Assembly: GCA_037039685.1 (NCBI GenBank)
Contig: JAWNGF010000005.1
Location: 2,852,001-2,916,000 of the forward strand
From: Ceratobasidium sp. AG-K
Taxonomy: Eukaryota > Basidiomycota > Agaricomycetes > Cantharellales > Ceratobasidiaceae
DNA: 64,000 nucleotides
Direction: 5' to 3'
This document shows, one piece after another, positions 30,062-43,275 of the stretch. A program made the translations under genes and the position numbers. A model generated the notes under the pieces. It made no database searches and was not told where the DNA came from. It worked only from the letters and a program-made list of their open reading frames with translations. The stretch's first letter is position 1; the number at the start of each line of letters is the position of its first letter.

Positions 30062-31450
30062 CTAATTCGAGCCTGCACTCTCCAACGATGATTCGCTCTC
30101 GACCTTTCCGATTGGAAGGGTTCCGTTCAGGAATTTAGGAGGATACGCCCACAATAGGTTGCTACCATGAGTGCGGTTAGTAAGGGACGTGGGATGTCAC
30201 ATGTCTCGGACTTACGCAATCGCTGCGAACATGGTCATCACCTCGGACATATAAAAGTAGTACTCTTTCTTGTTCATGTCGCTGTTGGAGCCGAGTCCAA
30301 TAGCGGTTACTCGAACGAGAGTCGGAATCTATAGGTCGGCGAGCATTAGTATCACCAATGATGACTCCCTGCCGAGCTTACGATGAGATTCTGGCAGCAT
30401 ACGCCAATTATTGAGGCGACAAATAGCCAATGCTTGAGGAAGCCCTGAGGACGATTGTTCCACTGATCCTTACGGCGGGACCACATCCTGACGATAAAGA
30501 AAATATATAGTCCGAAGAAGAAAAGCAGAGCGAAAAGCTGAACGAGGTGGCCAGCAATCACAATCTAGCGAGTGAATTAGATATCAGTATACTTGCTATT
30601 GAGCCCTACGGACCAACTATAGCTTTTCTTACCTTACCCCCAGTCCTGACTGTCTCACGATCGCTAGAGGTTTTCAAAATACCAGCAGCCAGCTGGAGTA
30701 TGAATGCCACTGTCAGAGGAGGTGTTAGAAGGGTTCGACAGTGCGCGACGAATCGGTGTTTGCATACCAATCTCAAAGCCCTTTCATATAACCCATGTCA
30801 GTTCAGCATCCTTGAGAATAGGAGAAACTGAACGGACTCACCACAAACACGTAGGTAAGAATATCAGGGTCAACGACCAAGAACTCCACCGCGTTGAGAT
30901 AAACAGCGAGAGGCTTGAGCATGAGATAGAGCTGAATGGGGGCGCCGACAGTCCATCAGTCAGAAAATACACTCCGGATTGAAGGACGTACTGCAAAAAC
31001 AAAGCAGCAGGGGGAAAGAAGGATGAGCATGTCCATGGCAGCAAACTTGGATTTATTCGTAGGATCGTTTGCGTAGACTGAATGCACGGAACAGATCAGC
31101 TTATGAATATGCAATTGGTGGTTGCCCTCTTACCAATACGAAGAAGGAGCCCAAGCCCATAACCAACGCAGCCAAGCATCAACAAGTAAACGTAGCAGGC
31201 TCTGTATCGAAGTGACCGGAGGGCAAACCCAGCTGCGACGAGCATGAACAGCGTCCCCGCTACGATTGCTACAATCTTGTTGGGGGTATACAACAAAGCT
31301 GAACGAAGTCAGCAAAATATGTCATTGTGATCAATTTCAAAATCACTCACGAGTCAGGCGGACGGGCTCGTCATGTTGGGCTAGTACTTGGGAACCGTGG
31401 GCCAGCATGCTAATAATACAAAAAGTCAAAACCGAGCGGGAAAGTACCAT
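30062..31450 (-). CDS. RTA1-like 7-transmembrane protein
   Basis: Starts at the ATG 31450 with a signal-like segment (MVLSRSVLTFCIISMLAHG) and ends at the TAG 30062-30064. About six short introns. Membrane segments seen in order: KIVAIVAGTLFMLVAAGFAL, YVYLLMLGCVGYGLGLLLRI, LILLSPAALFLQYVLQSG, a segment ending in ILTYVFV, IVIAGHLVQLFALLFFFGLYI, HWLFVASIIGVCCQNLIVS and a last one after EYYFYMSEV. This matches RTA1-type proteins, which in yeast give resistance to toxic compounds and act in sphingoid base export. Substrate here unknown. Confidence 0.65.
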
Positions 31451-33303
31451 TGTATGCTCGAGTGCTTGACAAGATACGAAGAGGTGAGGTGTTGGACAGC
31501 ATCGCGGACTGTCCCGCTTTAAAAGAGAACCAAGTCGACAACGATTGTCATACTGCAGCTCCAACGGGACAAACTACGGAGCGCGATGCGCGCGTTGCGA
31601 ATTTTAAGTGTAGAGTAAGATGTCGGAGCCTCGCTGTTCGTCACTCACGCAGTGTTCTTTGGTTCTCTGAGCACCTGGTTGGGGCTTCTGCAAATGAAAT
31701 GAGTAAAATTGTATTAAATCAAGAGCAAAATCGAGCATAGCCAATCATGAATCTCCGTTTTGGTTGGGGTATTTCTCGCCGCAGCCATATGCCTTCACAG
31801 CTTTTGCTGCGGGATGTAAACAAACGCATGGCGGTGAAGGAGGGAAGGCTAAGATGGGCGTGTCGATCAGTCGAGCCAAAACAGTGGATACAGTCGAGGC
31901 TGGCGTTACTCGACCCTTGCTTGGAAACGAAATTGAAGGTCGCTTGGAAAGGTACACCGCTGCCCCAATTGCCCGCATTTTTCTGAGTAGAGGCGCTGTT
32001 CCGGATTCCTACCGGGCGCGTGACCGAAATTTTCCTTGAGGGTCTTCTAGTTTCCAGCTTGGGGGTCATCAGGCTGGAATCAAGCTGGTGATAATATCAA
32101 ATGAGGTTAGCACAGCAAATACTCAAGAGCAAAGCCGCCACACGGTTCGCGTTCGCGATATCCAGCATAGATAACAACGTTATTTGAGCAGCGTGGTGGA
32201 AGGCAGCTGAGATGAGTATTAGAAACCCTTGGAATAATTACGTAGAACATACCTTGGGTATGAAAACTGGCCGCTAGAAATATTTGGCTCAAAGGCTATA
32301 GGTATGAACGGATGTATTTATCTCAAGGAAAACTGGCCAAGTGGTTATTGGCTCAGGATGACGCAACCATTACTCTAACGCTGCCCCGGTTCGATTCGTC
32401 CCGGTGGTGCCGTTTTATGCGATTTTTTCGGCTCCACTCACAGGTTTTACCAGCCGGAAAACAGCTGGGTGCCCGGTTTGTCGGAATCCTGATATGCGCG
32501 CTTTCTCCGGAATCCGAAATGATCACACGCGGGAAACCGGCTGGACCCCACTCAAGCTGGAAACCAGGTGTCAAGGGGGCAGCGGTGTATCGCAAAGCAG
32601 GTCACGTGCCAGTTTGGAAGTGTGACCTCAAGCGCTCGAAAGCTGAACCTTACAAGGCTTCACTTGTTTCCTGCGTCTCAGCGATTCATATGTGAAGTGA
32701 TCGAGCGTTTGAGACGAGGTTGTGAGACTCGGCACCTACGCATGCGAGAATAATGAATTTGTTATGATACCAATCAAGTTGTACCTGTGCAGAGATTCCA
32801 TCTCGAAGTTATGGTTGGTCAGAATATAGTTTGGCATGAATTCAAGGCATTCCCATCCGAGGTGCCTTGCTGAAAGAGTAGCGCAAATTTTCTCGCACCT
32901 GTCGGTCCGGGTAACGACGTTTGTCAATTCGCGGGATCCTGTAAGGTTGAAATCCTTGGATTTGGAACTGGTTCTACTGTGAATAGCCAAGACAGCCGGG
33001 TATATGCGTTCGGGGACTCGTTCAATACTGAAACCTTTCGTAGCCCACCACGACATCTGACTTTGATTTTGGTCATTTCAGAATGACCTAGCTACCTGCA
33101 ATGTACCTGCATTAAGCGGACTCGTCTCATAATGCAAACCACTGTTTTCCGGGTTGTGTTCGGCTAAGATGAGCCTATTCGAAAGACCAAATCCCTATAA
33201 TTCCCCTATAACTAGCAAATCTGTATATTTCATCGTGCCCCACTGCCGGTGGCTCGCAATTGAAAAAGCCTGAGGAGAAGAGACCTTTGATCCATACGGC
33301 ATG
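31451..33303. other. intergenic, nothing recognised
   Basis: Several short ORFs on both strands, none with family features or splice support. Includes the upstream region of the RTA1-like gene. Confidence 0.35.
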
Positions 33304-33778
33304 TCACCAATATCTGAACTGATCCTCGGCTGGCTTCTGTGGAGCGAGTGGCTGCTCATTTGGTTTCATGGGCCGACCCTTGCCTGATCCCTTTGGCATC
33401 CATGGCCATTCGTCTGGTTTCAAGGGCTCCAGGAGAGAATATGGCTGTGCACTACAGTGGTGCATTCAACCTACAGATCTATGTAACTTGGCCGAGTAGT
33501 CCAGGGATAGCTTGACAACCGTCAATCGAGGCAATAATTCCCACCACAAATCGTCCAGAATTCGGAAGTCGCCATTGAGTTCTTCAAGATGTGCGCTGAA
33601 AGCTTTCTTCATGTATAACACCGTCTCCTATGTCGCGACGTCAAGCTGAGCACCTTGACAGGGGCTACTCACAAAGCTGATAATTCGGATTCCGCTTGAT
33701 GACGGCTTTTTGGTCGCCATAATCCACCGCGATATACGGGAAAATGAGAGTGTTGTAAATTCCGTGGTCGTTAGACAT
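33304..33778 (-). CDS. possible small gene, function unknown
   Basis: The ATG at 33778 opens a 35-codon exon (MSNDHGIYNTLIFPYIAVDY) ending at GTGAGT. A downstream frame holds ETVLYMKKAFSAHLEELNGD and WWELLPRL, and a later part ends AEDQFRYW and stop at 33304-33306. The pieces have coding character, but my proposed first intron does not keep the frame and a second intron would be only about 36 nt. It may be a real small gene with borders I missed, or a decayed gene. No family recognised. Confidence 0.35.
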
Positions 33779-33972
33779 GTGAGCTTTGCGTTGAGGTGGT
33801 GGGCGGAGCCGAGATCGAGTTAAACGAACACGTGATCAGGTCCTACCAGCGTCCAAGGACCTTGCACGCGAGAGGGGAGAACCCCAGTTGGAATTGTCCA
33901 CGCTCAAGTCCGAGCATCTTTCAAGCAACCATTTCCACCTATAAGTTACAACACAACCGGGAAACGGGACGA

Positions 33973-36730
33973 TCATTGCAACCTCTCCAACAAAACAGCA
34001 GAACCCCTCGCATCGCCCTTGGCCAACTGCTTCCTAGTTTTACCATCAAACCAAGACCGAATTTCCTCCAAGTTCTTTTTATCCCCCTTCTCGATCAGCT
34101 TTCCTATGACCTCGGCGACGACGAACCCGCCCTCGCCAAGCGCCATGGCCACGACGTTTTCCCGTCCGGCAGCGTGCATAAACTTGCTCGCGACGTCCTC
34201 GGGTGCGTGCTCGGCCTGTTCAATCTGCTTTGTCTGTTGGTTGAACTGTCCGCCCTGGACGAGGGTCTTGTATAAACGAGAGACGTGGGAGAGGTTGAGG
34301 ATGTGGGTGTCGATCGTTGGGTCGGAAAGGTCCGCTTCGGGTGCGGGTGGGGTATATGCGGTGGAGATGGGGGCGAGGAGCGCATCCAGTGCCTCGGACT
34401 TGTCTGTAACGAACATCAGTATCGACCGTCTTACAGGTGGCGATAACAGCTTACCGCCTTGAGCGAAAAGCATCACATCCCCAACGAAAACCGACCCGCC
34501 GCGGTCCCTCACGAGTGCCTCGGCGTCGTCCTCGACCGTTTTGATCATCGCTGGGCTGGCGGCTGCTCGCAACTCGGCTCTTCGAACCTCGGGGTCTTTT
34601 TTGCTAGTTGTCCCCTGGGCAAAGTCCGTTTGGGCAATGTTACGAAGGAGTGCGGGAGTAAAGTGTCGAGGAGAGCGAGGGGTGAGTAGGTAGAGAAGGA
34701 CACGGCGTGCGAGGGTGCGGGACAACGAAGGCGAAAGAGATGCAATGTCCTAGATCGTACGGGAGGTTAGCCCAGAGAGTAGAGTTTCAGGGCGCAACTT
34801 ACGGTTACGAGAGACTTGCTAACTAGCTTGGTATCACTGCTCAGAGTGCGTTAGCATAGTCCCACGACATGGTCGAGTGTCATTAGAGCTACGTACTCGA
34901 CCAAATCAAATATCGTAAACAGCACAAGTTGAGCTTCCTCATCGGCGCACATCTTCTCAATGTGCGGTTTCAAAACCTTGATGATTTGTTTTCGATCCTG
35001 GTTACGATCGGTCAATTGGCCTGGCGATCAACAATTACATTTGGCTAACCTTGGCGGTTCCTCGAGCTACAAACTCTCGAACGGCTCGACTTCCGTCTTT
35101 TGTGTGGACCATTTCTGCCAAGAGCTCTTGACAGCTGTATTTCAGGTTTAGTTCTACTCGAGGTATATTCATTCACCGACTCGGATTCACCTATCGAAAA
35201 CTTCCCTCCGTAGTTTCTCCGCCTCTTCTTTTTCTGATTCCTCAAGCAGGGCGAGCTCGGAGAGGTATTCCCATAACACACGATGTACGATTGCGTGCGA
35301 AACAGCGCCCTTGTCAGGATTGTTAAATCTACACAGCTGTCAGCAACGCAAAACTAGCAAACGGCAAGGTGGCGAGACGAGAATGGCCGCCGGGAATTAC
35401 ACCACGATGAAATTCATGCGGGTCCGACACACACTCGCGCTCGAGGGGAATCGGGCTGAATCCACTTACACAAGGACCAATCCTTCCGCCACGGACCCAA
35501 GCGTTCGTCGTTTTCGCTCTGGGGTAGCGTTCTCCAAGGCTCCTCGTAGGCCATTCTACATAATAGGATCAAGTCAGCCGATGGCCAGAGACGGAGATCG
35601 TGGAACATGGGTGATGCAATAATCATCACAACTCGGAATACGTGCACTGAACAATAACTATTACGGTTCAGGCTCACTTTTTGGATAGTCGCGGAGTCGA
35701 AGAGCGCGACCTCTTTCCCATAGAAATCCCTCAACAACAAATTCCGCTCGCCCGCCGAAGCGTAGAGCTCAAACGCATCCGCGATGATTGGGGAAGCTTC
35801 GCGATGGAGGAGTAGTCGAATGATGTAGCCGTGGAATTCAGAAAGGATAGCCGCGCGGTGCGCATTGCTAGAATCGCCAACACAGTCGTAATGAGCGATC
35901 AGTTGACTGCGAGAGCGACATGTATGGTGCATACGTACGAGTATCGAATCAGCTTGGTTACTAAGAACTGCGAGCGGGGTCAGCACACCGACTAATCGAG
36001 TAATACGTATCCTCATACCTTGCCGTATTTGTTCTGAGCGAGGTCCCGATATTTTCCTTTGAGCTCAGAAGCAACTTCGTCACGTTCCTTCTGCCCTCCA
36101 TACTTGACGAGCTGATTTGATATTTAATAAATGTGTAATTAGCCAAGTCCAATCAAACCGGCTCATTACTCACCGTTTGGACAATCCTGCTAGCGTCGTG
36201 TTTGAACACAATGTCCTGGACATTACCCCGCAACACGTTCATCAACTCCTCGATGTGCTTCTGCCGCTCGGGTCGTGGAATGTCGATCTTGCGTGCCAGG
36301 GCCCAAACTCGCTTTGCCTCGGTCAATAGAGCAGAATGGGGTTTCGCTGCTCGACGTTGAGCCTGGAGCTCCTTTTGGACTTTGTGGCCCTCTCTTGAAG
36401 CTGTATATTATGGTAAGCTCGTGGATGATGATGGTTAACTCGATTAGGCGCACCTTGTGGGTCCTTGGCCGGCTTTGCTGCCTCGCCGGCCGCCATCTCC
36501 TCATCTCCATCTCCTAGCTCTGCTCCATCCTCCTCTGACGGTTCATCCTCCCAATCCTCATCGCTGACCTCGGATTCCAGCACCGGCGCGACCTTGGTTG
36601 TAACCGGCACGGCCCGCCTCTTGCCTGCCACCTCGACTTTACTCTTCTTTGCCGCTGGAGCAGAATTTTTCCCTCCTCCACTCGCTCCACGTTTCTTTGA
36701 TTGCGTAGCTGGTTTCTTGAGTTGAGCCAT
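33973..36730 (-). CDS. Puf6/PUM3-like Pumilio repeat RNA-binding protein
   Basis: Starts at the ATG 36730 (MAQLKKPATQSKKRG) and stops at 33973-33975 (AVLLERLQ). Several short introns. The N-terminal 90 residues are a Lys-rich then acidic tail (DEDWEDEPSEEDGAELGDGD) typical of nucleolar proteins. Pumilio-type helical repeats follow (IVFKHDASRIVQ, LAQNKYGKFLVTKLIRY, EFHGYIIRLLLHREASPII, TKDGSRAVREFVARG), then the C-terminal CPL region (ENVVAMALGEGGFVVAEVIG). In yeast Puf6 acts in 60S ribosome biogenesis and binds ASH1 mRNA. A housekeeping nucleolar role is likely here. Confidence 0.85.
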
Positions 36731-37100
36731 TGAAGGAGGTGGGGAAATGAAGTTTTGTGGTGACGCACGTGACTGGGGCCAAACAAAGTCCCTGGATCCT
36801 GAATTGATGAGCTCACCCCCAGACGTGATAGACATTGTCCACATATGAACAGCATCCCCGATTAAGTTTCCCAACACGTGTTTCTAGAGTGTTTTGTTTG
36901 TAGTCAGCAGGGTTATCCGTAGTGATTTGGTGTCTCGGTCAGAACGTAACTGCTATCGTTCCACTCCTCCACCAGGGAACCCAGTGGATGACTGTACAAA
37001 GCGCGGAAATGTCCCAGGCCAGTGACCTTATTGCTTCTTATTGGCATGGGAGCCTTCATCCAAGATAGCTTGCCTGGCGCACTTGCGTCTCGACCCCTGT
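36731..37100. other. intergenic upstream of the Puf6-like gene
   Basis: No gene supported. Confidence 0.35.
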
Positions 37101-37520
37101 GGCGCGACGCTCTGGGCCTCAATCTGGCACGAAATCACAGCAAGCCTTCTTACAAAATATCTGGTGCACTCCTAGGCTCGCTCCCATAAATCAACGCCGA
37201 GGTTTGATTTCACCAAGCGGCTTGGCGGCTAATCGGAGCGACCCCACTGGAACTGCTGACAATATTGTCGCACTATCAACCTGACGAACTCGGGGGAAAC
37301 TAATTCATTCGAATCAAGTCACTCGTTTACTGATGCATTCAAAACCCAACCATGCAACCCCGCTCTCTTGGCTGCTCGTGACGGGATGCCGATTCTTGAT
37401 TCAGCTCCCAACTGATTTTACAAGAGCAATCATTCAGGCGGATGCTAATCGGTACAGCGGTGTAAACAAATACCTGCTCTGGGAGCATTCGTCAAGCGCG
37501 GTCTTGGCACAGGTAAAGTA
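37101..37520 (+). pseudogene. decayed fungalysin C-terminal fragment
   Basis: Translated pieces in different frames match the 3' part of the intact fungalysin 3 kb downstream: IWHEI (37120 region; intact gene LIWHEI), DPTGTADNIVA (intact DPTGTAGNIVA) and AIIQADANRYSGVNKYLLW near 37428-37480 (intact AIIQADANRYGGANKCLLW). Stops and frame changes between them. Not expressible. Confidence 0.75.
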
Positions 37521-38345
37521 ATAAACCATACTCGCTCAGGAGAAGCGCTCGCGCTCGACAATACTGCGTTTTATTCCGGATTTTCGCCCTTGCAGGGTAG
37601 ATCATATCGACTGGCGAAGAGCGCCTGAAGCAAATTAGGTGCACTCGACCGCGTATGTCATGAAATCGAATCTCTATTTATATTCCAAACTTGTGACCGT
37701 TCGAAGGACCAAGGTAGCTGGCATAGCTATAAATCAGGGACCAGCTACATGAAGCCCGCACATTGCTGGTTATGCATCATGCCCATGATCACGGTTCGCT
37801 TATTTCCCACGACTGGTCTAGTTTGCCGAACAACAGCCCTGAAGATCGAATCCATCTCAGGTTTAGACACCATACCAGGCCGGTCTACGAACTGAAGACT
37901 CATCCATCATCAAACTAAAACCAAATAGAACCCCTTTGGCATCGTTTCTCATCGGTATCCTACACCACACGTTTCGAAATGATCCGACAATCCCGAGAAA
38001 TACTAACCGCTCGGCTCTTTCTTCTCGCCTTGTGGTCCACGCTGTCCATTGATACAACACCCGAATCCATTATGAATCACTCAAGTCCACAACGAAACCT
38101 CACCCCTATTAGGGACACGAGTTCGCCAGCAACCTGCCATGACTGGTTCGGCGATTCCGGCGAATACCATTGGTGCCAGCTACTCAACGGTTTGCCCGTT
38201 GGGGTGATTAAAAGCCATATCCTGTCGATGCTCTGCACCTTCACGCGCCTGGGCCCGTCCCTGCATAAATACAGTCACGCATAGAGCTCAACCGTCACCA
38301 CAGGTTTGACTTGTCCGGTTTCATCATCCCCCTACAACCTGCACC
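37521..38345. other. intergenic, upstream region of the fungalysin gene
   Basis: No ORF with support. The promoter of the protease gene should be here; no clear TATA box was chosen. Confidence 0.35.
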
Positions 38346-40804
38346 ATGGCTTCGTTCAGAGCACTGAGCGGCGTTGCGCTTTTGATTGCTTCCGGCGTGA
38401 TTGCTGCCCCATGGTTAGTCTACCGCCGCGCATACATGGACTCTATCTAACCGCAATTAGGGACCGTACCTCTCGTTACGCTACCCATCGAGTGCGGAGT
38501 GTTGGACCGGCCAAGATCAAAATAACTAGCTACCATCCCTCGGCCACCTTTGAGGTACGTAACACTCGACCATGCGTCTATACTACCAATCTCATGAGTA
38601 CACGTTGTAAACTAGACCTACGGAGTCGAGGGCGTGGACCATCCACTCGCTAAGCGCGGTGTGAAAGACGCTTCACCCTCAGAGGCTGCCAAAAGTTTCC
38701 TGGAAAGCAAGCTCGGACTCAAAGCCGAGGGTCTTTCTCGAAACGGAGGCCACACATCCGATGTCGCCTCTTTCGAGTACTTCCACCAGACCCTCGTACG
38801 TCACAAACGGGCCTGTGAAATCAAGTGTCTCACTGGTTTCTCTTTCCTAGAACGGACTTCCTGTAGCAAACGCCGTCGCAAATGTCGCTCTCAAAAACGA
38901 CAGAGTCACGTCGTTCGGTGCCAGCTTTGTGAGACCGAGTACGTTGGCGCCCTCTGAGTTCCATTTTGCAGCGTTCTTAAACATCGTTTCCCTCGACAAT
39001 AGAGAGCGTTGCTGATGCGGAACCCAAGTTGCCAAAGGAGCAGGCGATTTCCAAAGCTGAGCAAATGACAGGAGCCACATACACCAAGTGGCCAACGACT
39101 CTGGAGGTATTTGACTTGCCGACTACCATTGATCGTGCTCACGATCGTTCTGTAGTACATTGCCAAGGACAACGATCACGTTGTACTCACCCACGCGATT
39201 CAAGTGCATAATGCGGAAACACTTGAATGGTACCAGGTCTATGTGGACGCCCACACTGGAGAGGTTGTCAACTTGGTTGACTTTGTGGCCGAGGCAAGCG
39301 TAAGTAAATCTGGCCTACTGGTTGCTGGGTCTGCTGCTCATACTCTGCTACACTCAGTACCGTGTAGTTCCACTAGGCGTTCAGAATCCAACCCAGGGCT
39401 ACGCTGTGCTGACTAATCCCGCCGACGCGATCGCTTCACCCAACGGATGGCATGCGGCTACAACGACGGACACTTCAGGAAACAATGTGATTTCCTACAA
39501 GACCGTTGCAGGCACGACTGAAACGACTACACAATCCAGTGCAACAAACAACTACAACTATGCATACGACAAGACCGTCGGCCCTGATGTTAGCCCAAAC
39601 GTCGACGCCGCTCGAGTCAACGCGTTTTACGTAGGGAACGCAATTCACGACTTGGCTGTAAGTAGATACGATACATCGAAATTTGGATCTGGTGCTGAAA
39701 TCTTTCCTAGTACATCTATGGGTTCGATGAAGCCTCATATAATTTCCAGAACGACAATTACGGAAAGGGTGGTACTGGGTACGACCGGGTCCAGATCTCT
39801 GTCCAAGATAATCTAGGCCTAGTAAACAACGCGGCGTTCACCACGCTACCCGACGGCCTACCTGGGTTTATGCGCATTTTTCCTTGGGACTATACAACTC
39901 CAAATAGGGATGGCGCGCTCGAGAACGATATTGTAGTGCATGAGTACGGACATGGTATCTCTAACCGCCTAACTGGTGGTGGCACTGCCAGCTGCTTACA
40001 GAGTGATGAGGCTCGCGGGATGGGCGAAGGATGGAGTGACGCACTCGCCGACTTGACTGAAGTTAAATCGAAAACACTGGAGGACTTTACATTGGGCTCA
40101 TTCGTCATGGGAAAACCTGGTGGAATTCGTAGCTATCCGTACTCGACGAACAAGACAACGAACCCTCTTACCTATGGTTCTCTGGGAAGGCTCAACGAAG
40201 GTGTGCCGTAGGCTTTGATCCACATTCCACCACTTATCCGTGATTATAGAACACGATGTTGGAGAAGTTTGGGCCTTAATATGGCACGAAATCATAGCTT
40301 CTCTTCTTGCAAAACAGTTAGTCCTTGATCAACTTTAGCTAAACAATAACACTCATTTGAGCACACCAGTGGTTTCTCTGACAAAACTCACGACCCTACT
40401 GGGACCGCCGGCAACATTGTCGCTTGGTACGTATACGTCATACCTCCGTTTCCGCCTCGACCAACTTTGTGTAATAAAGGCACTTGTTCATCGACGCCTT
40501 CAAGCTTCAGCCATGCAGTCCAACCTTTTTGACTGCTCGCGATGGTAAGTGGATATTCTAGCGCAGACATTCTGTGGCGATACACTAAGGTCACCTACGT
40601 TATATTTAATAGCGATCATCCAGGCCGATGCCAATAGATACGGAGGCGCAAACAAATGCTTGCTCTGGCGTGCGTTCGCTAAGCGTGGGCTAGGCACAAG
40701 TAAGCAAATAACCCTGGCTTTGTCTATTGGAAGCGTAGCTGACTCTGATACTAGGCGCCACGTCGAAACGTGTCGACAGTACCACCGTCCCTTCTAAATG
40801 CTAG
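38346..40804 (+). CDS. fungalysin, secreted M36 metalloprotease
   Basis: Starts at the ATG 38346 with a signal peptide (MASFRALSGVALLIASGVIA) and ends VPSKC and TAG at 40802-40804. About eleven short introns. A propeptide follows (AAKSFLESKLGL, SVADAEPKLPKEQ, WYQVYVDAHTGEVVNLVDF), then the mature protease from about YRVVPLG. The zinc motif is HEYGHGISNRLTGG (HExxH) and the distal Glu is in MGEGWSDALADL. The C-terminal part has DPTGTAGNIVA and IIQADANRYGGANKCLLW. The motifs of the family are all present, so the gene appears functional. Secreted endopeptidase, activated by removal of the propeptide; used for protein breakdown outside the cell. Confidence 0.92.
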
Positions 40805-43035
40805 TTTTGTCCAATGGTAGGTGGCGTCCACGACCGGGGGGAGGGGGTCTAATATGTATCACCACGCGCATAGTTTCAATTCCTTATCTCGTGAATGTCA
40901 TGATCTTCTATAATTCAAAGCAACGCAAACGATGCACAGAAGTCTCTACACAATAAGACCCAGGACGGATATGTATGCGCCATTTGGCTATCCCTCAGGG
41001 TAGCCACCCACTCAATTAACAGTATTCTTTCCAACGATAAATTCATTGCCGATATCCGGGGGCAATGATAATCCTTCTAACGTGTATTGTCAGCTCTTGC
41101 GTGCTAATGTTGCCACTGCTCTAATGGACTTCCCGCGTTCCCTCTCAAGTAGGCCTCAAGATCTATAAAACTCACCACGCCCTCCGATGATCTAATGGGT
41201 CTAGGGAAATCCACGGATTTGTCAACTTTCATTCGTGCAAAGATTTTATGGAAGTATACCGTGACAGCGGCTCGTTGGTTGAAGGGGACGAGTCGAGTGT
41301 TATGATGCGCTCGCAGCTCTAGAGCACCATTCGGAGCGCTTTGATATTGGGCTGCCTCAATTTGTTCTCAAAGAGAACTGGGAACTGGTAAATGGTCCTG
41401 TGTCATCTATTAGCCCACCCAAGCACCAAATGGCGAATTAAGGCCTACCACGAGATTCTTGGAATCGCAAAGAATTCAGAAGTTTGCGGCAAAACACAGA
41501 TGAGCATCCAGTCTGAATCTTCTGCTATATCTGCAGATCTTTGTTCAGCTTCTCCACTTACAACGAGAAAACAATCACCTCTGGATACATTGTATTTTCG
41601 AAATTAGGAGCTACTTGTGTTTGACGATATATCCCAGAGTACATTTTGTTTGGCGATTGATTGGCGTGAGATGAGAGTCAAGATATGAGTATTGACGTAT
41701 GTAACCACGGCTATGGGACGCAAGCTATTATCGCTACTGTAAGCTGCATCAGACGGGGTTTCCGTTCCCATGCCAATTCCCAAATACAACGTAGACCCAA
41801 CTTGTGTGTGATTGACTCCATGCTCCGAATGATAAACGGTGACAGAGCTGTTGCACCAAAAAATTGCTGAAAGCCTTGTAACGGCATATGAGATCATGTT
41901 CCAAGAGGCCAGTGTATTGAGAATCGAATGGAATGGTATCGAATATACACGTCGCCTCTTACTGAATATGGCGCATAGATCGACTATATGCTGACTGATT
42001 GTATTCTGTGCTGACTGAGAGTACACGTATGTGTGTTACTAAGTGTTCTCTAGTTATTCTTTCTCTTTCTACAACTACATGTATATAAACCAGACTGCGT
42101 ACTCGGTATATACATCATCCTGTTATCTCAACGCTTCCGCTTGCCTATCTGCTAACTTAGCTTTGAGTGCAAGACGTTCTCGGTAATATCTCAATACAAT
42201 GCGTATGATCCGGCGTTGGTTATGCAATGAGGATGAATGGGCGTCACCGGCGGAGGTGGTTTGATCCATGCACACAGATACCACTACAGAACGCAAACCT
42301 GCGGAAAATCCAGAGGTTACCTGCGGTTCACCGGCAAAATCCGCAGGTTACCTCTGGATTTGATCGCAGCTCCACGTGCGACAGTCCAGGATTCGCTTAG
42401 GTTAGGATCCGCGGGTAACCTGCGGATTTTGCCAATGAACTGCATGTAACCTGTGGTTTTGACCTGCGGTTTTTCCGCAGGTTTGGGTTCCATAGTGATA
42501 TATACCACAAGCTTACAAGAGGATGGGCATGCCTTTTGGTTGGGTAAGAGTCTTACTTTAAATTTCGTTTTCAACCAATTGACGCAGACAACATAAAGTG
42601 TCCTATTGGACGTATTTGCAACGGAAACAAGTGGTGGAAAATTGATTGCAGCCTGGGCGCCGAGTAAATGCAAGGTGCGGAAACATTTACTTATTTGGTT
42701 GTGTCACATGATGCAGTAGGCTACAGTAATGCGGCCTTGCTCTAGGATTACAATCCGTGTAATTGCAATTACAGGCGCCGTAGAACTAATATACACCCCT
42801 TTCAATCCAACCCCTCGAAACTTCCGGACAATCCGAGAGTAGCCGATCGACCACCAAACCCCGTCCGAGGGTAACGATCGCGTCCGGAAGTAAGTTCAGC
42901 AATCAGGAGGTAAGTTGGTTCGTCCGGGGGTCCGGAAGTCGGCCAAAAGACATTGGCGGGACTTACCCCCGGATTTTGGGGTCATCCGGGGCTCGGGTCC
43001 GGACGATCCAGAAGTTCGGGGTCCACAGTGAGGAA
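40805..43035. other. intergenic, short repeats only
   Basis: No gene supported. Contains the inverted repeat at 42333-42433 and, at about 42800-43020, several short copies of TCCGGAAGT-like words in both orientations. Confidence 0.4.
42333..42433. repeat. 20-bp perfect inverted repeat with 61-bp spacer
   Basis: GGCAAAATCCGCAGGTTACC at 42333-42352 is the exact reverse complement of 42414-42433. Further shorter variants of the unit (CCTGCGG, AACCTG) lie at 42300-42480. It could be a hairpin or a MITE-like piece. Confidence 0.8.
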
Positions 43036-43144
43036 AAAGTAGGATTTATCAGGGAATAGGAGGGGTTTGAGGTCCATCCTGAGATAAAAGGTCACGCGTT
43101 ATTATTTTTGGAGTCTGAGTGATAAAGTGTCAGCACGCAGAGAC
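43036..43144 (-). pseudogene. relic of the GNAT acetyltransferase 3' end
   Basis: Similar along its length to 50852-50966, the intron and last exon of the GNAT gene at 50812-51527, including the intron remnant. Frame lost. Directly joined to a fungalysin relic. Confidence 0.75.
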
Positions 43145-43275
43145 AACCCGGTTTCCAAGGCCGAGGAAGTGACAGGAGCCAGATACACCAAGTGGCCAAC
43201 GACTCTGGAGATATTTGACTTGCTGACAAGCATTGATCGTGCTCATGACCGTTCTGTAGTACATTGCCAAGCTAC
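43145..43275 (+). pseudogene. fungalysin propeptide relic including an intron
   Basis: Close match to 39049-39172 of the intact gene: TKWPTTLE and then the intron sequence ending in the ACATTGCCAAG border. The intron is kept, so it is a DNA-level copy and not retrocopied. Confidence 0.85.

Noticed and set aside
31719..32069. 116-codon minus-strand ORF and its plus-strand opposite
   Set aside because: Both frames are open by chance; no protein features in either.
41604..42026. 140-codon minus-strand ORF
   Set aside because: No family features, no splice or promoter support, and composition like the surrounding intergenic DNA.
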